Shown one piece after another: positions 43,748-56,420 of a DNA stretch of 64,000 bases. Numbering within the stretch: position 1 is the stretch's first letter; each line of letters begins with the position of its first letter. Below the pieces are notes generated by a model. The model was not told the origin of the DNA, did not search any database, and saw only the letters and a list, made by a program, of their open reading frames with translations. The stretch comes from Alopecurus myosuroides (lineage: Eukaryota > Streptophyta > Magnoliopsida > Poales > Poaceae), in NCBI GenBank assembly GCA_028641055.1, contig CM054061.1, positions 33,537,877 to 33,601,876 on the forward strand, in the 5' to 3' direction. A program made the translations under genes and the position numbers.

Positions 43748-43777
43748 GAAGTCATCTATTGTTGAACGGAGGGAGTA

Positions 43778-45872
43778 GCTACATCGATCGGCACTTCTGA
43801 CGGTCCTTTGGACGTCGATATCCTTCTTGCTTGCATTTTATCTCTATACATCAACGGCTTCAATTAATTACAGCGATCGAGTTCTGTATGTCCACCTTTT
43901 TTTTTTACTCGAGGTGCACCATTTTATGTCCACGGTGCACCAACGGGTTTTTTTCCCCTTCAGAACAGGAGTTTTATTAAAAACGGAATTTCTAACCGCA
44001 CGATGCCCATCCGACGGCGTGCGGCGCAGCTCAAGTTGTTTCCACATCCACCCTGCGGGTGCACGTACCGTTTACCACGACCACACCTGTGTCTCCGTGT
44101 TTGTTCTCGTTCATTCCGCCCGGAGATTTCTATCCGAGAGCCGAAGCTGGGACGAACTGGAGTAGAAAAATCGCCGGAGGTGAGAGGGGACATAGGGGGT
44201 AGGGAGGAGGGGGGAAGCCGGAGGTGGATCTCGTCCCGCCAACGCCCGCGACGGCCGTAGCTCTGCCCCTTCTCGTCGGTCTTCCTCACGCAAGGAGAAC
44301 TCCGGCGAAGGTGCCAGGTAAGCGAGCTCCAATCCTTCTTGTTTGCTGCCCTCCTGGACCTACCCACGATCTTCTGATGAGCTTTAGTCGACCATCTCCC
44401 CTCGCCTTCCATCCTCTATGCGCGCAGGTTTGTCGTGGCGGTCGATCCCTCTCTTCCTGTACAGTCGTGGTGTGCTTTTCCTCTCTGGCGAGCAGGGGTG
44501 CTTCAATTGCTTCGGCGACGTGCTCCGGCTAAGCGTGATCCGCAGATTTGCTAGGTCATTTTTTGCGCCATGATAATGGAGGTTACTGTTTTTTGCATTT
44601 TTGTTCTGAACTTTTTGAGGTTTTCATGCTAGTATGAAGTTACATTTGAGGGATTGTTCTTAGATGGAACAGGAATTGATACCGTGGCATATGCTGGTAG
44701 ATGTTAACTACAAGAAATTATTTTTTGTATACTCATATTGATTGAATCCAGAGAAGGAATTTTGTTCTGAATTTGTGGTCTGAATGTTTTCCTTCAGTTT
44801 TAGATCATTTTTGTATGTGTTCAGTAGCAATGGAACATAGATATGTATGCTCTTCAGTTAAGAAAAATGCGTGTATAAGGTGAGGTAACTTTAGGATATA
44901 AGTAGGACATGAACATGTTTTTTTAATCAAACAATGTGATAGATAGTATATGGTAAAACAAGGGGGTGAATCATACTATTTTTTTTAGATGGAACAACAA
45001 CATGAATGGTAGTTTCTGCAGATTGTAGAGTGTGAAATTAAATGGGACAATTGAAGATTTGGAACAATCACGATGGTACCTTTTCTTTTTTTTATTTATG
45101 TTAAATATGTTTTTCGATGGAACAAGTAGTAGGTGGATTTTCTCCAGTTTTGTTCCGCTTTTCAAAGTCATTAGTATTTTTTCACACAAGAATGTAACAT
45201 GTTTTGGAGATGGGGTTTTCATTGATAGAATTATATGCGAAGTACATGAGAAGCTTACCTTCATAGCAGGACTAGTGAACGATGTGTCCCTGATTTCTGC
45301 TTCACAGCTCCGCTCGCCTGATGGCACTTTCTAAATAACATGTGCTTACGTGTTCCATTTTTCTGCTTACGTGTTCCATTTTTACCTTATTTTTAGTAGG
45401 GCTAGTGATCGATGTGTGTTTGTGTGTTGTGTTTTCTGTACTAGATTCTCATTCATTGGTTGAAAACACTTGTCAGCGTTTTTTTTTATGTACTTTTTGG
45501 TATGTGAAACAGGTTTCTCCAACATAGTGTGGTTTTCTTTTGACCCTAATGATGACAAAGTTTAGTAGCAGTAGGAAATTCCGACCAAGTAGTAGTAGTA
45601 AACATTCAAGATTCAGTTGCTAAGGAAAAAAAAACTCACTCTTCGAGTCACAAAATCTCCAATCCTTCTAGCTTAATCGACCCACACGGTTGATGAACCA
45701 GTAGCAGTGAAGGTATGGTATGTTTCGTAACTCTTTTTTTAAGCATCTTTTTTTTTGTCTTTTTTGTTATATCCCGGTTGCTCGACAACTTCACATTTTT
45801 AATATAATGGAAAACATCTTTTGTTTTCGGAATGTCCATACTGCAAAGTCGACGTTCCACTCCACGTCACCC
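43778..45872 (+). other. Gene-like but unassigned interval, unit 1
   Basis: 44200-44530 is GC-rich with splice-like signals (GGTGCCAGGTAAGC at about 44311; TGCGCGCAG at about 44418). The rest is AT-rich with repeated phrases like gatggaacaa. It could be the 5' UTR, first exons and introns of the mobile-domain-like gene that follows. No protein domain is recognisable. Unit 2 copy: 54348-56420. Confidence 0.35.
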
Positions 45873-46243
45873 ATGAAGCTTGTCAGGTTGTACAAAAGCA
45901 AGACACATGACCAAGTCAATCTGATCAAATCCTCGGGCTACAGAGGACTTATGGAAATCAAGTGTTCCAAACTACCGCCAGACCTATGCAAGTTTTTGAT
46001 AAAAAGTTTTGATCCATTATCCTGCAAGTTTTTTTTTTCGGAGAGAGGATCAATCGATGTCACAGAAACAGCTGTGCATGAGGTAATGGGAGTTCCACAG
46101 GGTGAATTGGATGTCCGCTATGAGATGGATGCAGATGCTACATCCTTCATGAACCAGCAAACATGCAATACATGCAAGTTGCAGCTGAAAATAGCTTTGT
46201 TAGAGAAGAAACTAGCCGCCAAGAGGACAACTGACCGCACATA
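45873..46243 (+). pseudogene. Plant-mobile-domain-like gene fragment, unit 1
   Basis: From ATG 45873 the frame reads MKLVRLYKSKTHDQ, then IKSSGYRGLMEIKCSKLPPD, FLIKSFDPLSCKF, GSIDVTETAVHEVMGVPQG and ends at 46242-46244. The pattern 'GF/GY-G-LLEIK...LP..LC.WL...FDP....I...G.I.VTE..VH.V.G.P.G' is the N-terminal conserved block of a large grass family linked to plant mobile domain and Ulp1-associated transposon proteins. Here it stops after about 120 residues, where a minus-strand LINE fragment begins. Its role is unknown; it may be a passenger gene of an older element. The frame in this copy is open, unlike unit 2. Confidence 0.45.
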
Positions 46244-46254
46244 GTGACCTCACC

Positions 46255-47450
46255 GCGTGGCGCTGCCATGCCATTCTGAAAGTGTCCAACCTCGTAGACC
46301 ATGTATTGATCGAGCTTCCTTTGCCCAACCGTTTCTTGATACCTTGTTTTAGTGCTTCACGACCATAGCACACCAAGTTTGAGAGCCGTTCTTCTTTTTT
46401 ACCGCCGCCATAAAATTCCCATTGTGGAAATATTTTCCTTTTAGAATTTTACTACATAAGGTGGAAGGGTTTCTGAGAAGCCTCCAGCCTTGTTTCGCTA
46501 GTATCGCCTGGATGAATTTCTGGAGATCTCTAAATCCCAGTCCTCCAAGAGTTTTTGGGATGGACACTTCAGAACATTTGCGCCAATAGATCTTGTTATT
46601 CTGTTCATCTCCACCCCAGAAATATCGAGAAATATAACTGGTAATCTTCTTACATGTGTTGGCTGAAAGTTTGAAGAAGCTCATGGAATAGGTTGGTATA
46701 GCTTGCGCCACCGCTTTAAACATAACTTCTCAACTTGCACCACTGAGTTTCTTGGCAATTCCTTCATTAAACAACTTCTTCTCCTTTAAAACAATGTGTT
46801 CAAAAGCTGAGTTACTTGACCTCCCCACAGCTGTTGGCAATCCGATATTTTTCTCCATCATAGCCTGTCTTTTGATTCTCAATACATTATGCATTACTTT
46901 CTTGACCGAGGTGTCAATAGTGGATTTATCTTTATTCACCATTTGACTCGAACCTCTCTTGTATTTATCTAAATATCATTCGGCCGGTTGGCAGCCCCTT
47001 CGCTCATTTGTGAGAATATAACACAATATCAGCAATCATAAAATAAGATAGCCATGGCAGTAATTTCATATTCGGATTCCTCTACAAACAAATTGGGGGG
47101 CACTTCCTTTCAACATACAACTCAACCCTCAAAGCATAATAGGAATAAATATGGACAAATCGGGTCACCTTGCCTAATACCCCGAGTGGGTTTGAAAGGC
47201 GCCGAGAACTGTCCATTAACTCTAGCAGTGACTGGAACTGTTTCCACACAGGGGATGACCCGATCGATCCACCATTAGTCGAAACCAAATTTCTTCATTA
47301 ATGCACGGAGGTATCTCCACTCGACATGGTCATATGCCTTTGCAATGTCTTGTATTCCATGGGGGTCAAAGGCCACAATATATAGTTCATGTGCATGTGA
47401 CAATATGCATGAAACCCCCTGTTTAATAGGGAAAAAAAATATAATATACA
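46255..47450 (-). pseudogene. LINE reverse-transcriptase fragment, unit 1
   Basis: Minus-strand pieces of a LINE ORF2. RT motif region with RGIRQGDP (47180-47140, in a shifted frame), then 46942-46730 (RSSNSAFEHIVLKEKKLFNE) and 46723-46349 (VAQAIPTYSMSFFKLS, IYWRKCSEVSIPKTLGGLGF, ILAKQGWRLL). Both ends are truncated. Its 5' side is fused to a Copia LTR start near 47450. Unit 2 copy: 56785-57955. Confidence 0.8.
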
Positions 47451-47527
47451 ATTATCTCTCTAACACACCCTCCCTCAGCCCAAACTCATGGTGGATCCAC
47501 AACACTGAATTTGGAGAGGAAAAGGAC
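47451..47527 (-). mobile_element. Copia 3' end remnant cut by the duplication junction
   Basis: On the minus strand this is the polypurine tract and LTR start (GAGGGTGTGTTAGAGAG), preceded by coding tail. In unit 2 the same sequence continues into more Copia coding sequence at 58045, but here it stops at 47527 and joins Helitron sequence. Confidence 0.7.
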
Positions 47528-49030
47528 TATGTGACCTCCGGGAGCAGGGCACGAACGCACGCAAACTTCACAATTTCCCTGCAATTCGACCACGGAGAGG
47601 CACACTTTCTTCAGGTTTCCATCTTAAATTTCAACCGAGACATGTCATCAATCAGACTTGTCCTCAATATTTATTTCCGTCTGTAGTTAGTTGTTTTTCC
47701 GCCCACAACTTTGTCTGCCCACATGTATGATATTCCGTCTACTCTTATATTTAGATTTTGTCGACTGCACATTGCGTACCAGAAGTAATCAATATTCTGA
47801 ACTTGCTGTTTTTTTTTCGGTGCGAAGAAAGAATGAAGCACTGATTGTTTTCTTAGAAGACACCAATAGTATCAGTATTGGCAACCGCCACAGCACTTGC
47901 GAAAATTAAGTACCCAGATTATCCAGCTTGTGATGTATTCCGAAAAGAAAGTTGGCGACTTGCAAAAAATTAGTGCCCAGATTATGAAGAATATAATTAT
48001 TTCGCAAAAGCCAGTCCATGATTAAATGACCATAGAAAGATAAGGAAATGTTCTTGGGTTTAAAAGTGAAAGCTTGATGCATATGGAAAAGATTAATCAG
48101 GAAAAACTCCAACTCTTTATCGTCAATCAAGATTAAAAAAAAATACTGTAGTTATTAGTAAGGCATTGTACAATATTTTGGTTTTCGTCGGTATGGAAAT
48201 TTACGTTTGTACCATACTGTATAAGGGTCTCTCTCAAGCGTGAGCATCTGTAGTCAAGGTTCAAACCATAATTCATTTGTATAGGCTACACTTGAAATGA
48301 TATTTAGATTTACAAACAATTCTCCAATCATTCGAGAAAAGTGCATACAAAATTTTGACAAAATATAAAAACTGAACCATATCAGCATACAAGTGGAATT
48401 TTAAAGCAGTAAAATAATTTTGAAGTCGTTTGCAGTAGTAAATGTTCAATGGTAAGTTTGAGTTGTGGATGATTACAATGGGCCACTCGGCACTTCATAC
48501 AACTTATCTGTATAATCATGCTATATATATGAACATTAAATAGCCAAGATATATTTAAAATTTTGAGGTCAAATTATTTCAGATGCTCTAGGGAAAAACA
48601 GTGTTATGTTAAAATGTTGTTCTTTTCATGGTAGAGAGGTGAGGTTTATTTCCAGTTATAATTCATTATTTTTGCCAAGTGCTAAATCATATGGTCCACA
48701 TTCATGATACCTGCTTCTTCTCCAGGTCTTTTATCGTCAAGATGTCACTGTATCCTTTTTTTTTTAAGCACAAACTGCTAAGCATATCAACGCCTCCTCT
48801 TCCTTTTCAGGTCTCTTATCTTCAAATGTGCTCACGGCCTCTCTAATGTGGCCGACGCACCTCGCCGGGTCAAAGGCCACCTCGATCTGTGAATCCCCAT
48901 TGCTCTAGCCTAAGGTAGTTGGGCCACGCTAACCACAGTCTTTTACCATCATCTCTAATATCCACACTTCTGCTGAATAGCTACACCTAATAGAATAATA
49001 TCACGTGCATTGCACGTGCACAATTACTAG
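47528..49030 (+). mobile_element. 3' part of the Helitron, unit 2
   Basis: Same sequence as 25825-25913 plus 30646-32058. The terminal hairpin is a perfect 7-bp stem here (CACGTGC-ATT-GCACGTG), followed by CAATTACTAG at 49030. Confidence 0.8.
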
Positions 49031-49530
49031 TGAACATTAAATAGCCAAGATATATTTAAAATTTTGAGGTCAAATTATTTCAGATGCTCTAGGGAAAAAC
49101 AGTGTTATGTTAAAATGTTGTTCTTTTCATGGTAGAGAGGTGAGGTTTATTTCCAGTTATAATTCATTATTTCTGCCAAGTGCTAAATCATATGGTCCAC
49201 ATTCATGATACCTGCTTCTTCTCCAGGTCTTTTATCGTCAAGATGTCACTGTATCCTGTTTTTTTAAGCACAAACTGCTAAGCATATCAACGCCTCCTCT
49301 TCCTTTTCAGGTCTCTTATCTTCAAATGTGCTCACGGCCTCTCTAATGTGGCCGACGCACCTCGCCGGGTCAAAGGCCACCTCGATCTGTGAATCCCCAT
49401 TGCTCTAGCCTAAGGTAGTTGGGCCACGCTAACCACAGTCTTTTACCATCATCTCTAATATCCACACTTCTGCTGAATAGCTACACCTAATAGAATAATA
49501 TCACGTGCATTGCACGTGCACAATTAATAG
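48531..49530 (+). repeat. 501-bp tandem duplication of the Helitron 3' end
   Basis: 48531-49031 and 49032-49530 are nearly identical, both starting gaacattaaatagcc and ending at the hairpin. The first copy ends CTAG; the second ends ATAG. Unit 1 has a single copy (31563-32058). The junction lies right after the Helitron CTAG and its T. Confidence 0.9.
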
Positions 49531-51061
49531 TACATGTCCCAACACGCGAGACATAATTGTGATTATAATTCGCAGATCTCACAGTCGGCAATAAAGGATA
49601 TTTTCCCGATTATTTCAAGGACTGTCCATAAACTATGGGTGCGTAATTTAGCATTTGTTCCTGACTATATGTCGATCTTTCCTTCCGCTGTTTCCGAAAA
49701 TTAATTTGGGAGTAAATTTTCTTAAGATCTCCATCTATAAGGTACCAGGATTTGGAAACGGCGGGCTTACCAAATCCTTGCACGTACCAAATCCAGACGA
49801 TCACGTAAACTGTCCTTTTTTTTTTTTGCGGGTAATCACGTACACTGTCCTCATTTCATTTTTTTTTTTGCAGACAAAAATGCTTTATATATTAATCGTG
49901 AGGAATACAATCAGTTCGGATACAATCCCGAAGGAACCTGGAAGTAAAATTAACCCATAAAAACCTTCTTCTATCCTCACTAGCTTGCTTAGCACACTTA
50001 CCATTTTAAAACTAGTTATATATAAATGGCGCGTGCATGCATACCGTTGCATGCATACTAACTTCTTTTTTCCTACCTGTCTATCCCTGCTGTTTTTCAC
50101 CGTGACTAGTAGAGCCAGACTCTGCTCCAGTTTTGGCGCGGCCACTATGTGACGCTTATTGCGATTCCTAATATGACTCGCCCACGTAACAGCCATTAGT
50201 GGGCCGGCCCTCCACGTGCCGCGCTCCTCAGCGGCGGCGGTGGAGCCAGGCCGGCACAGTTTGCCGGCCCTCCGCATCGCGCCTCCCTCTACGGCGGCGG
50301 AGCAGATGGCTAGCCGGAGTCTCCCACGCGTCCACGTGGCGCGCTCCGCTACGGCGGCGGAGGATACCGGGAGCCGCAGCCTCCCATGTTGTGGCGGAGC
50401 TTAGTGTAAGACGGGGGGGGCCACCGCCCCCCCCTCCCCCCCAGCTTTGCACAAGTTTGTGAAGGAAAAAAATTAGGAGGGCTAAAATGAGATTTTTTTA
50501 GTAAATCGCCCCCCAGACATTTGTAATTTGGCATTTGCCCCACCCCCCCCCCCCCCCGCAATCTGTGGCAAGCTCCGCCACAGCTACCACGCCTGGACGT
50601 CGGCCGCCCGGTGCGTCCTTGGACGCTTCGCCTCGGCCCCGACTCGGTGGAGGTGGAGGCGTTGGCGCGCCCAAGCGGCGGCGGAGAAGCCTTCCGCAGT
50701 CACCCAATGGGTAGGCGCATGATCTGATCTTGAGAGTGGGCTGGATCGTTAGCTCCAACCACTGATGAATAAGGTAGCTAGCTAGGTTCCGGCTGAGATT
50801 GTGGCTGCGGTAGCAGTAGCTAGGTAGGTTCAGGTTGAGTTTGTTTAGCTAGGTAGGTTCAGGTTGAGTTTGTTTAGCTAGCTAGGTTTAGATTGAGTAT
50901 TGTGGCTGCGGTCGGTGGTGGTGAGCGTGCTAGGATCTGATGATCTATATGAATAAACGGAAAACCCCAAAAAAAGCTCTAAAACTCTCTCCGGCCGGCG
51001 TGTTTCCGTCTCGCCGTGGTGAGCTCCGGCCGGCAAGTGCAGCGACGTGGATCAAGCGTTC
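49531..51061. other. Non-coding interval before CACTA, unit 2
   Basis: It matches 32059-32252 plus 33304-34608. It contains the empty Harbinger site near 49716-49732 and a C-run near 50543-50557. There is no recognisable gene. Confidence 0.55.
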
Positions 51062-51544
51062 CACTACGGGAAACAGCGCGTACACCGACGGCCCGATACA
51101 ACGCCGACGGCCAAAGGTCTTCCCCCTCGGCGTAGGGTGGTCGACAGGATCGGCAGCGACGTGCCCGTCGGCGTCTATTCGCCCCTCGGCGTATGGAACC
51201 TTCCCCGAGGGCTACCGTCAGCGTAGATACCCCCCTCGGCGTAGGTGACGCCCCGTTACGCCGTCGGAGTGCGGCCCGTTACGTGATGGGCTACCCCGAG
51301 GGGGTGCCGTCGGCGTAGGATAAAGTTTTTTTTCCTCTCCGCGCGTTGCGTGTTTTTTTTTTAAATGTTACAATACCTACGCCGACGGCAAGCCGTCGGC
51401 TTAGCTAGTTCGCTTTTTTTTCCTCCCTGCCCATTGCGTGTTCTGTACACACGCGTGCGTGTTTTAAAAAAAAAATCTATACCTACGCCGACGGCAAGCC
51501 GTCGGCTTAGGTAGTTTTTTTTTTACTCGATCGCGATATTCTTA

Positions 51545-52565
51545 GCTAGGGATTGAATATTGATAAACTCTAGGTATATCCATGATGAAATAGGTATTTG
51601 TGTACCTAAAAATGATTTTTGCCAAAAATCATGAGCAAACTATGAGGTACCTGTAGTTCAAATTTGAACAGTTTCCAGCGAAATAGGCAGAAACTTCTGT
51701 TCTTCAAAAGAGGTGGATGGAAACCTTTTCATATGAAACAAATTGGTTATTTGTGCATGTAACATGGTCTAGTATTTTCAAAAATTATAGCTCTCAAGTT
51801 TTGCAACATATTTGCGGTAGGTCCTTCACAAAAAACCCTATTTTTTACACTCTGGACATGAAAAATGGTTTTTTCTTCAATGAAAAGGAAAACTTCCTCC
51901 GTCAACATTATCCGTGCTTCCAAGATGCATGTTTGTGTGTAATATGGGAACATTTGAATAAACTATGCCATGGATATGACCATAACACTCGTCAATTGGC
52001 CCGAAACCGAAGAATGTTCGTAGGAGTTAGCTAACTTTTGTGAACACATTTTCAACACAACTGTCGTATTCCAAGTTTATTATTTTTGGTGTATACTAGT
52101 ACCTATATAATGACACCACGCGAAGGTCTCGCATCATTTTGATTTTTTTTGAATTGTTTTGAATTTTCTAACCCCGTTTAAGGAAAAAGTAAAGGCGGCA
52201 GGCATGACCGTTCGTAGCTAGGGATTGAATATTGAGAAACTCTTGGTATATCTATGATGAAATAGGTACTTGTGTACCTAAAAATGATTTTTGCCAAAAA
52301 TCATGAGCAAACTATGAGGTACCTGTAGTTCAAATTTGAATAGTTTCCAGCGAAATCGGCAGAAACTTCTGTTCTTCAAAAGAGGTGGATGGAAACCTTT
52401 TTATATGAAACAAATTGGTTATTTGTGCATATAAAATGGTCTAGTATTTTCAAAAATTATAGCTCTCAAGTTTTGCAACATATTTGCGGTAGGTCCTTCA
52501 CAAAAAAACCCATTTTTTACACTCGGGACATGTAAAATGGTTTTTTTCTTCAATGAACAGAAAAA
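51545..52565 (+). repeat. 672-bp repeat, one full plus one partial copy
   Basis: Copies start at 51545 and 52217 with gctagggattgaatattga. Confidence 0.88.
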
Positions 52566-52896
52566 AGTATTATATATGATGGAAAATATTATATGGATGT
52601 CATATTTGAATTTCTCTCATTTTTCTAATCGATATAGACATATTTGTCAAATTTCGATTTACGGATTTATAGATATGAATTTTTCAATATTAAATAGAAA
52701 AGACAAAAATGTTACTTATTATTTAAATTAAAGATTATTTGAATTCAAATTTATTACTAGTTATTATTTTTTTACTTAAATAATTGTTTGAATTCACAAA
52801 ATAAAATAGTGTGACATTGATGGTCCAAGGGTTAAGGTTAACATGATAGATTGGATAATATTGACAACAACACATCCGTTGTTTCTAGGTATCTCA

Positions 52897-52970
52897 CAAG
52901 GAAGGAACTACGAAGTTAAGCGTGCTGGGGCTGGAGCAATCTCATGATGGGTGACCGATCGGGAAGTGTT
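52897..52970 (+). repeat. 5S rRNA-derived segment in CACTA, unit 2
   Basis: Same as the unit 1 copy, with ACTACGAAGTTAAGCGTGCT and GATGGGTGACCGATCGGGAAG. Confidence 0.8.
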
Positions 52971-53591
52971 AGTAGAAACGAGTAATTTAGATTAAAAATA
53001 AAAATGGTTAAAGATAAATATAAATGTGACTATAGTGTGATTAAGTGGTTAAATAAGTGACATAAAAAAACTCAGAAAAAATTCAAAAAAAAAATTCAAA
53101 TTTTTCTTTGAAAAAAACTGAAATATTGTACCCCTATGCCGAGGGGGGGCCGTCGGCGTATGTACCCCTACGCCGAGGGGATGCCATCGGCGTAGCCCTT
53201 GGGCCAGCCCCGCAGGGACCTCCACGTGGCCTCCAATACGCCAAGGGGGGCCGTCGGCGTCTGTAATCCGTGCAACGGATTCCGTTCTGACAACGGTGGG
53301 TCCCACTGAAGTATACGACGACGGGATTCTATACGCTGACGGCCAAAGCCCATACGCCGACAGGGGTGTACGCCGAGGGCCCTACGCCGAGGGCGGCCGT
53401 CGGCGTAGGAATACGCCGAGGGGAATCTGAGCTTCCCCGAGGGCCACCGGCCGTCGGCGTCTGGCCCGATTCCGGTAGTGTTCCGGGTGCATCAACTGCA
53501 GAGTCGGCCAGTGGCTTCAAGGGGATCATGTGCACCGGGCATTAATCATGCATTCGTCCCACGCCACAAATAAGGAAAGGGCAGAAAGCTA

Positions 53592-53844
53592 CTCCCTCCG
53601 TCCACGATAAAGTGTATGTTTACCTTTTTCGGCGGTCAAATTTGTTAAACTTTGACTAACTTTATCGGGAAAAGTATTAGCATTTATGACACTAAATTAG
53701 TATCAATAGATTTGTCTTGACATATAGTTTTAAAATGTATCATTTTGATGTCATATATATTGCTACAATTTTCTGTAAATTTGGTCAAAGTTTAAAATAT
53801 TTGACTATATATAAAACTAGATGTACACTTGTTCATGGACGGAG
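53592..53844. mobile_element. Stowaway MITE, unit 2
   Basis: Copy of 37785-38041. The right end has lost 4 bp (GGACGGAGTA instead of GGACGGAGGGAGTA). Confidence 0.88.
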
Positions 53845-54221
53845 TAAGTAGCGTGCGATTTGCGCATCCCGTTGCCACGATCGATCCAAGAAATCTTCCG
53901 CCAGGCACACTAGTCCAGACGTGACCACTGTACTAGCTAGGTCGATCTGTGGATGTCAAATACCAAATTATACCCGTACGTTGCATGCATGCCTAGGATC
54001 CAACCCTCATCCGATATGCATGCCAGTTGATAATCCAACTATATATAAATCACCTTAATTATTAGCCAAGCCACATGTGACGGCAGGGTATAGCATGTGG
54101 CGGGATATATAGATTGCGACTTATCCGACGTGTACGTGGTCGTGTTTGGTCTTCGGAAAGGGAGAGTCAAACTTTTTCCTCTTGTGAGTTGAGCTCACAT
54201 GTGTTGCGATGCACTCACCTA
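53845..54221. other. Spacer between two MITEs, unit 2
   Basis: Matches 38042-38422; no gene seen. Confidence 0.5.
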
Positions 54222-54345
54222 CTCCCTCCGTTCAACAATAGATGACTTCCACATATCTATATATGGACGTATCTAGACACTAAAATATGTCTAGATACGT
54301 CTATATCTAGATATGTGGAAGTCATCTATTGTTGAACGGAGGGAG
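54222..54345. mobile_element. Intact Stowaway MITE, unit 2 (empty Copia site)
   Basis: A 124-bp near-perfect palindrome with CTCCCTCCGTTCAACAATAG ends and TA on both sides. The uninterrupted GGAAGTCATC is the pre-insertion form of the Copia site in unit 1. Confidence 0.92.
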
Positions 54346-54347
54346 TA

Positions 54348-56420
54348 GCTACATCGATCGGCACTTCTGACGGTCCTTTGGACGTCGATATCCTTCTTGC
54401 TTGCATTTTATCTCTATACATCAACGGCTTCAATTAATTACAGCGAACGAGTTCTGTATGTCCACCTTTTTTTTACTCGAGGTGCACCATTTTATGTCCA
54501 CGGTGCACCAACAGGTTTTTTTTCCCATTCAGAACAGGAGCTTTATTAAAAACGGAATTTCTAACCGCACGATGCCCATCCGACGGCGTGCGCGCAGATC
54601 AAGTTGTTTCCACGTCCACCCTGCGGGTGCACGTACCGTTTACCCCGACCACACCTGTGTCTCCGTGTTTGTTCTAGTTCCTTCCGCCCGGAGATTTCTA
54701 TCCGAGAGCCGAAGCTAGGACGAACTGGAGTAGAAAAATCGCCGGAGGTGGGAGGGGCCATAGGGGGTAGGGAGGAGGGGGGAAGCAGGAGGTGGCTCTC
54801 GTCCCGCCAACGCCCGCGACGGCCGTAGCTCCGCCCCTTCTCGTCGGTCTTCCTCACGCAAGGAGAACTCCAGCGAAGGTGCCAGGTAAACGAGCTCCAA
54901 TCCTTCTTGTTTGCTGCCCTCCTGGACCTACCCACGATCTTCTGATGAGCTTTAGTCGACCATCTCCCCTCGCCTTCCATCCTCTATGCGCGCAGGTTTG
55001 TCGTGGCGGTCGATCCCTCTCTTCCTGTACAGTCGTGGTGTGCTTTTCCTCTCTGGAGAGCAGGGGTGCTTCAATTGCTTCGGCGACGTGCTCCGGCTAA
55101 GCGTGATCTGCAGATTTGCTAGGTCATTTTTTGCGCCATGATAGTGGAGGTTACTGTTTTCGCATTTTTGTTCCGAACTTTTGAGGTTTTCATGCTAGTA
55201 TGAAGTTACATTTGAGGGATTGTTCTTAGATGGAACAGGAATTGATACCGTGGCATATGCTGGTAGATGTTAACTACAAGATTTTTTGTTTTGGTATACT
55301 GATATTGATTGAATCCAGAGAAGCAATTTTGTTCTGAATGTTTGGTCTGAATGTTTTCCTTCAGTTTTAGATCATTTTTGTATGTGTTCAGTAGCAATGG
55401 AGCATAGATATGTATGTTCTTCAGTTAAGCAAAATGCGTGTATAAGGTGAGGTAACTTTAGGAGATAAGTAGGACATGAACATGGTTTTTTTTAATCAAA
55501 CAATGTGATAGATAGTATATGGTAAAACAAGGGGGTGAATCATACTATTTTTTTTTAGATGGAACAACAACATGAATGGTAGTTTCTGCAGATTGTAGAG
55601 TATGAAATTAAATGGGACAATTTAAGATTTGAACAATCACGATGGTACTTTTTTATTTTTTTTATTTATGTTAAATAAGTTTTTTGATGGAACAAGTAGT
55701 AGGTGGATTTTCTCCAGTTTTGTTCCGCTTTTCAAAGTCATTAGTATTTTTTCACTCAAGAATGTAACATGTTTCGGAGATGGGGTTTTCATTGATAGAA
55801 TTATACGCGAAGTACATGAGAAGCTTACCTTCATAGCAGGACTAGTGAACGATGTGTCCCTGATTTCTGCTTCACACCTCCGCTCGCCTGATGGCACTTT
55901 CTAAATAACATGTGCTTACGTGTTCCATTTTTCTGCTTACGTATTCCATTTTTACCTTATTTTTAGTAGGGATAGTGATCGATGTGTGTTTTTATGTTGT
56001 GTTTTCTGTACTAGATTCTCATTCATTGGTTGAAAACACTTGTGAGCGTTTTTATTTATGTACTTTTTGGTCTGTGAAACAGGTTTCTCCAACATAGTGT
56101 GGTTTTCTTTTGACCCTAATGATGACAAAGTTTAGTAGCAGTAGGAAATGCCGACCAAGTAGTAGTAGTAAACATTCAAGATTCAGTTGCTAAGGAAAAA
56201 AACTCACTCTTCGAGTCACAAAATCTCCAATCCTTCTAGCTTAATCAACCCACACGGTTGATGAACCAGTAGCAGTGAAGGTATGGTATGTTTAGTAGCT
56301 CTTTTTTTTAAGCATCTTTTTTTTTTGTCTTTTTTTTTATATCCCGGTTGCTCGACAACTTCACATTTTTGTTTTCGGAATGTCCATACTGCAAAGTCGA
56401 CGTTCCACTCGACGTCACCC
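54348..56420 (+). other. Gene-like but unassigned interval, unit 2
   Basis: Copy of 43778-45872, with small indels. It has the same GC-rich first part and splice-like sites. No domain is recognisable. Confidence 0.35.

Larger units (their letters stand above)
38423..43775. mobile_element. Stowaway MITE split by the Copia element, unit 1
   Basis: The MITE halves 38423-38522 and 43748-43775 together equal the intact 124-bp MITE at 54222-54345. The TIR is CTCCCTCCGTTCAACAATAG, with TA at both sides. The whole MITE is nearly palindromic. Confidence 0.9.
25825..47527 (+). repeat. Tandem segmental duplication, unit 1
   Basis: Collinear with 47528-58048 once its private insertions are removed (LINE+CACTA, Harbinger-type element, Copia); the net length is then about 10.7 kb. 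Over about 860 bp from 30646, I counted roughly seven differences by eye between the units, under 1%; other stretches look somewhat more diverged. The left breakpoint at 25825 is inside a Helitron; the right end at 47527 joins unit 2. Confidence 0.9.
51062..53480. mobile_element. CACTA transposon, unit 2
   Basis: Same ends as 34609-37674 with TTC duplication (51059-51061 and 53481-53483). It has one fewer 672-bp repeat, and about 46 bp near 53264-53312 that unit 1 lacks. Confidence 0.92.
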
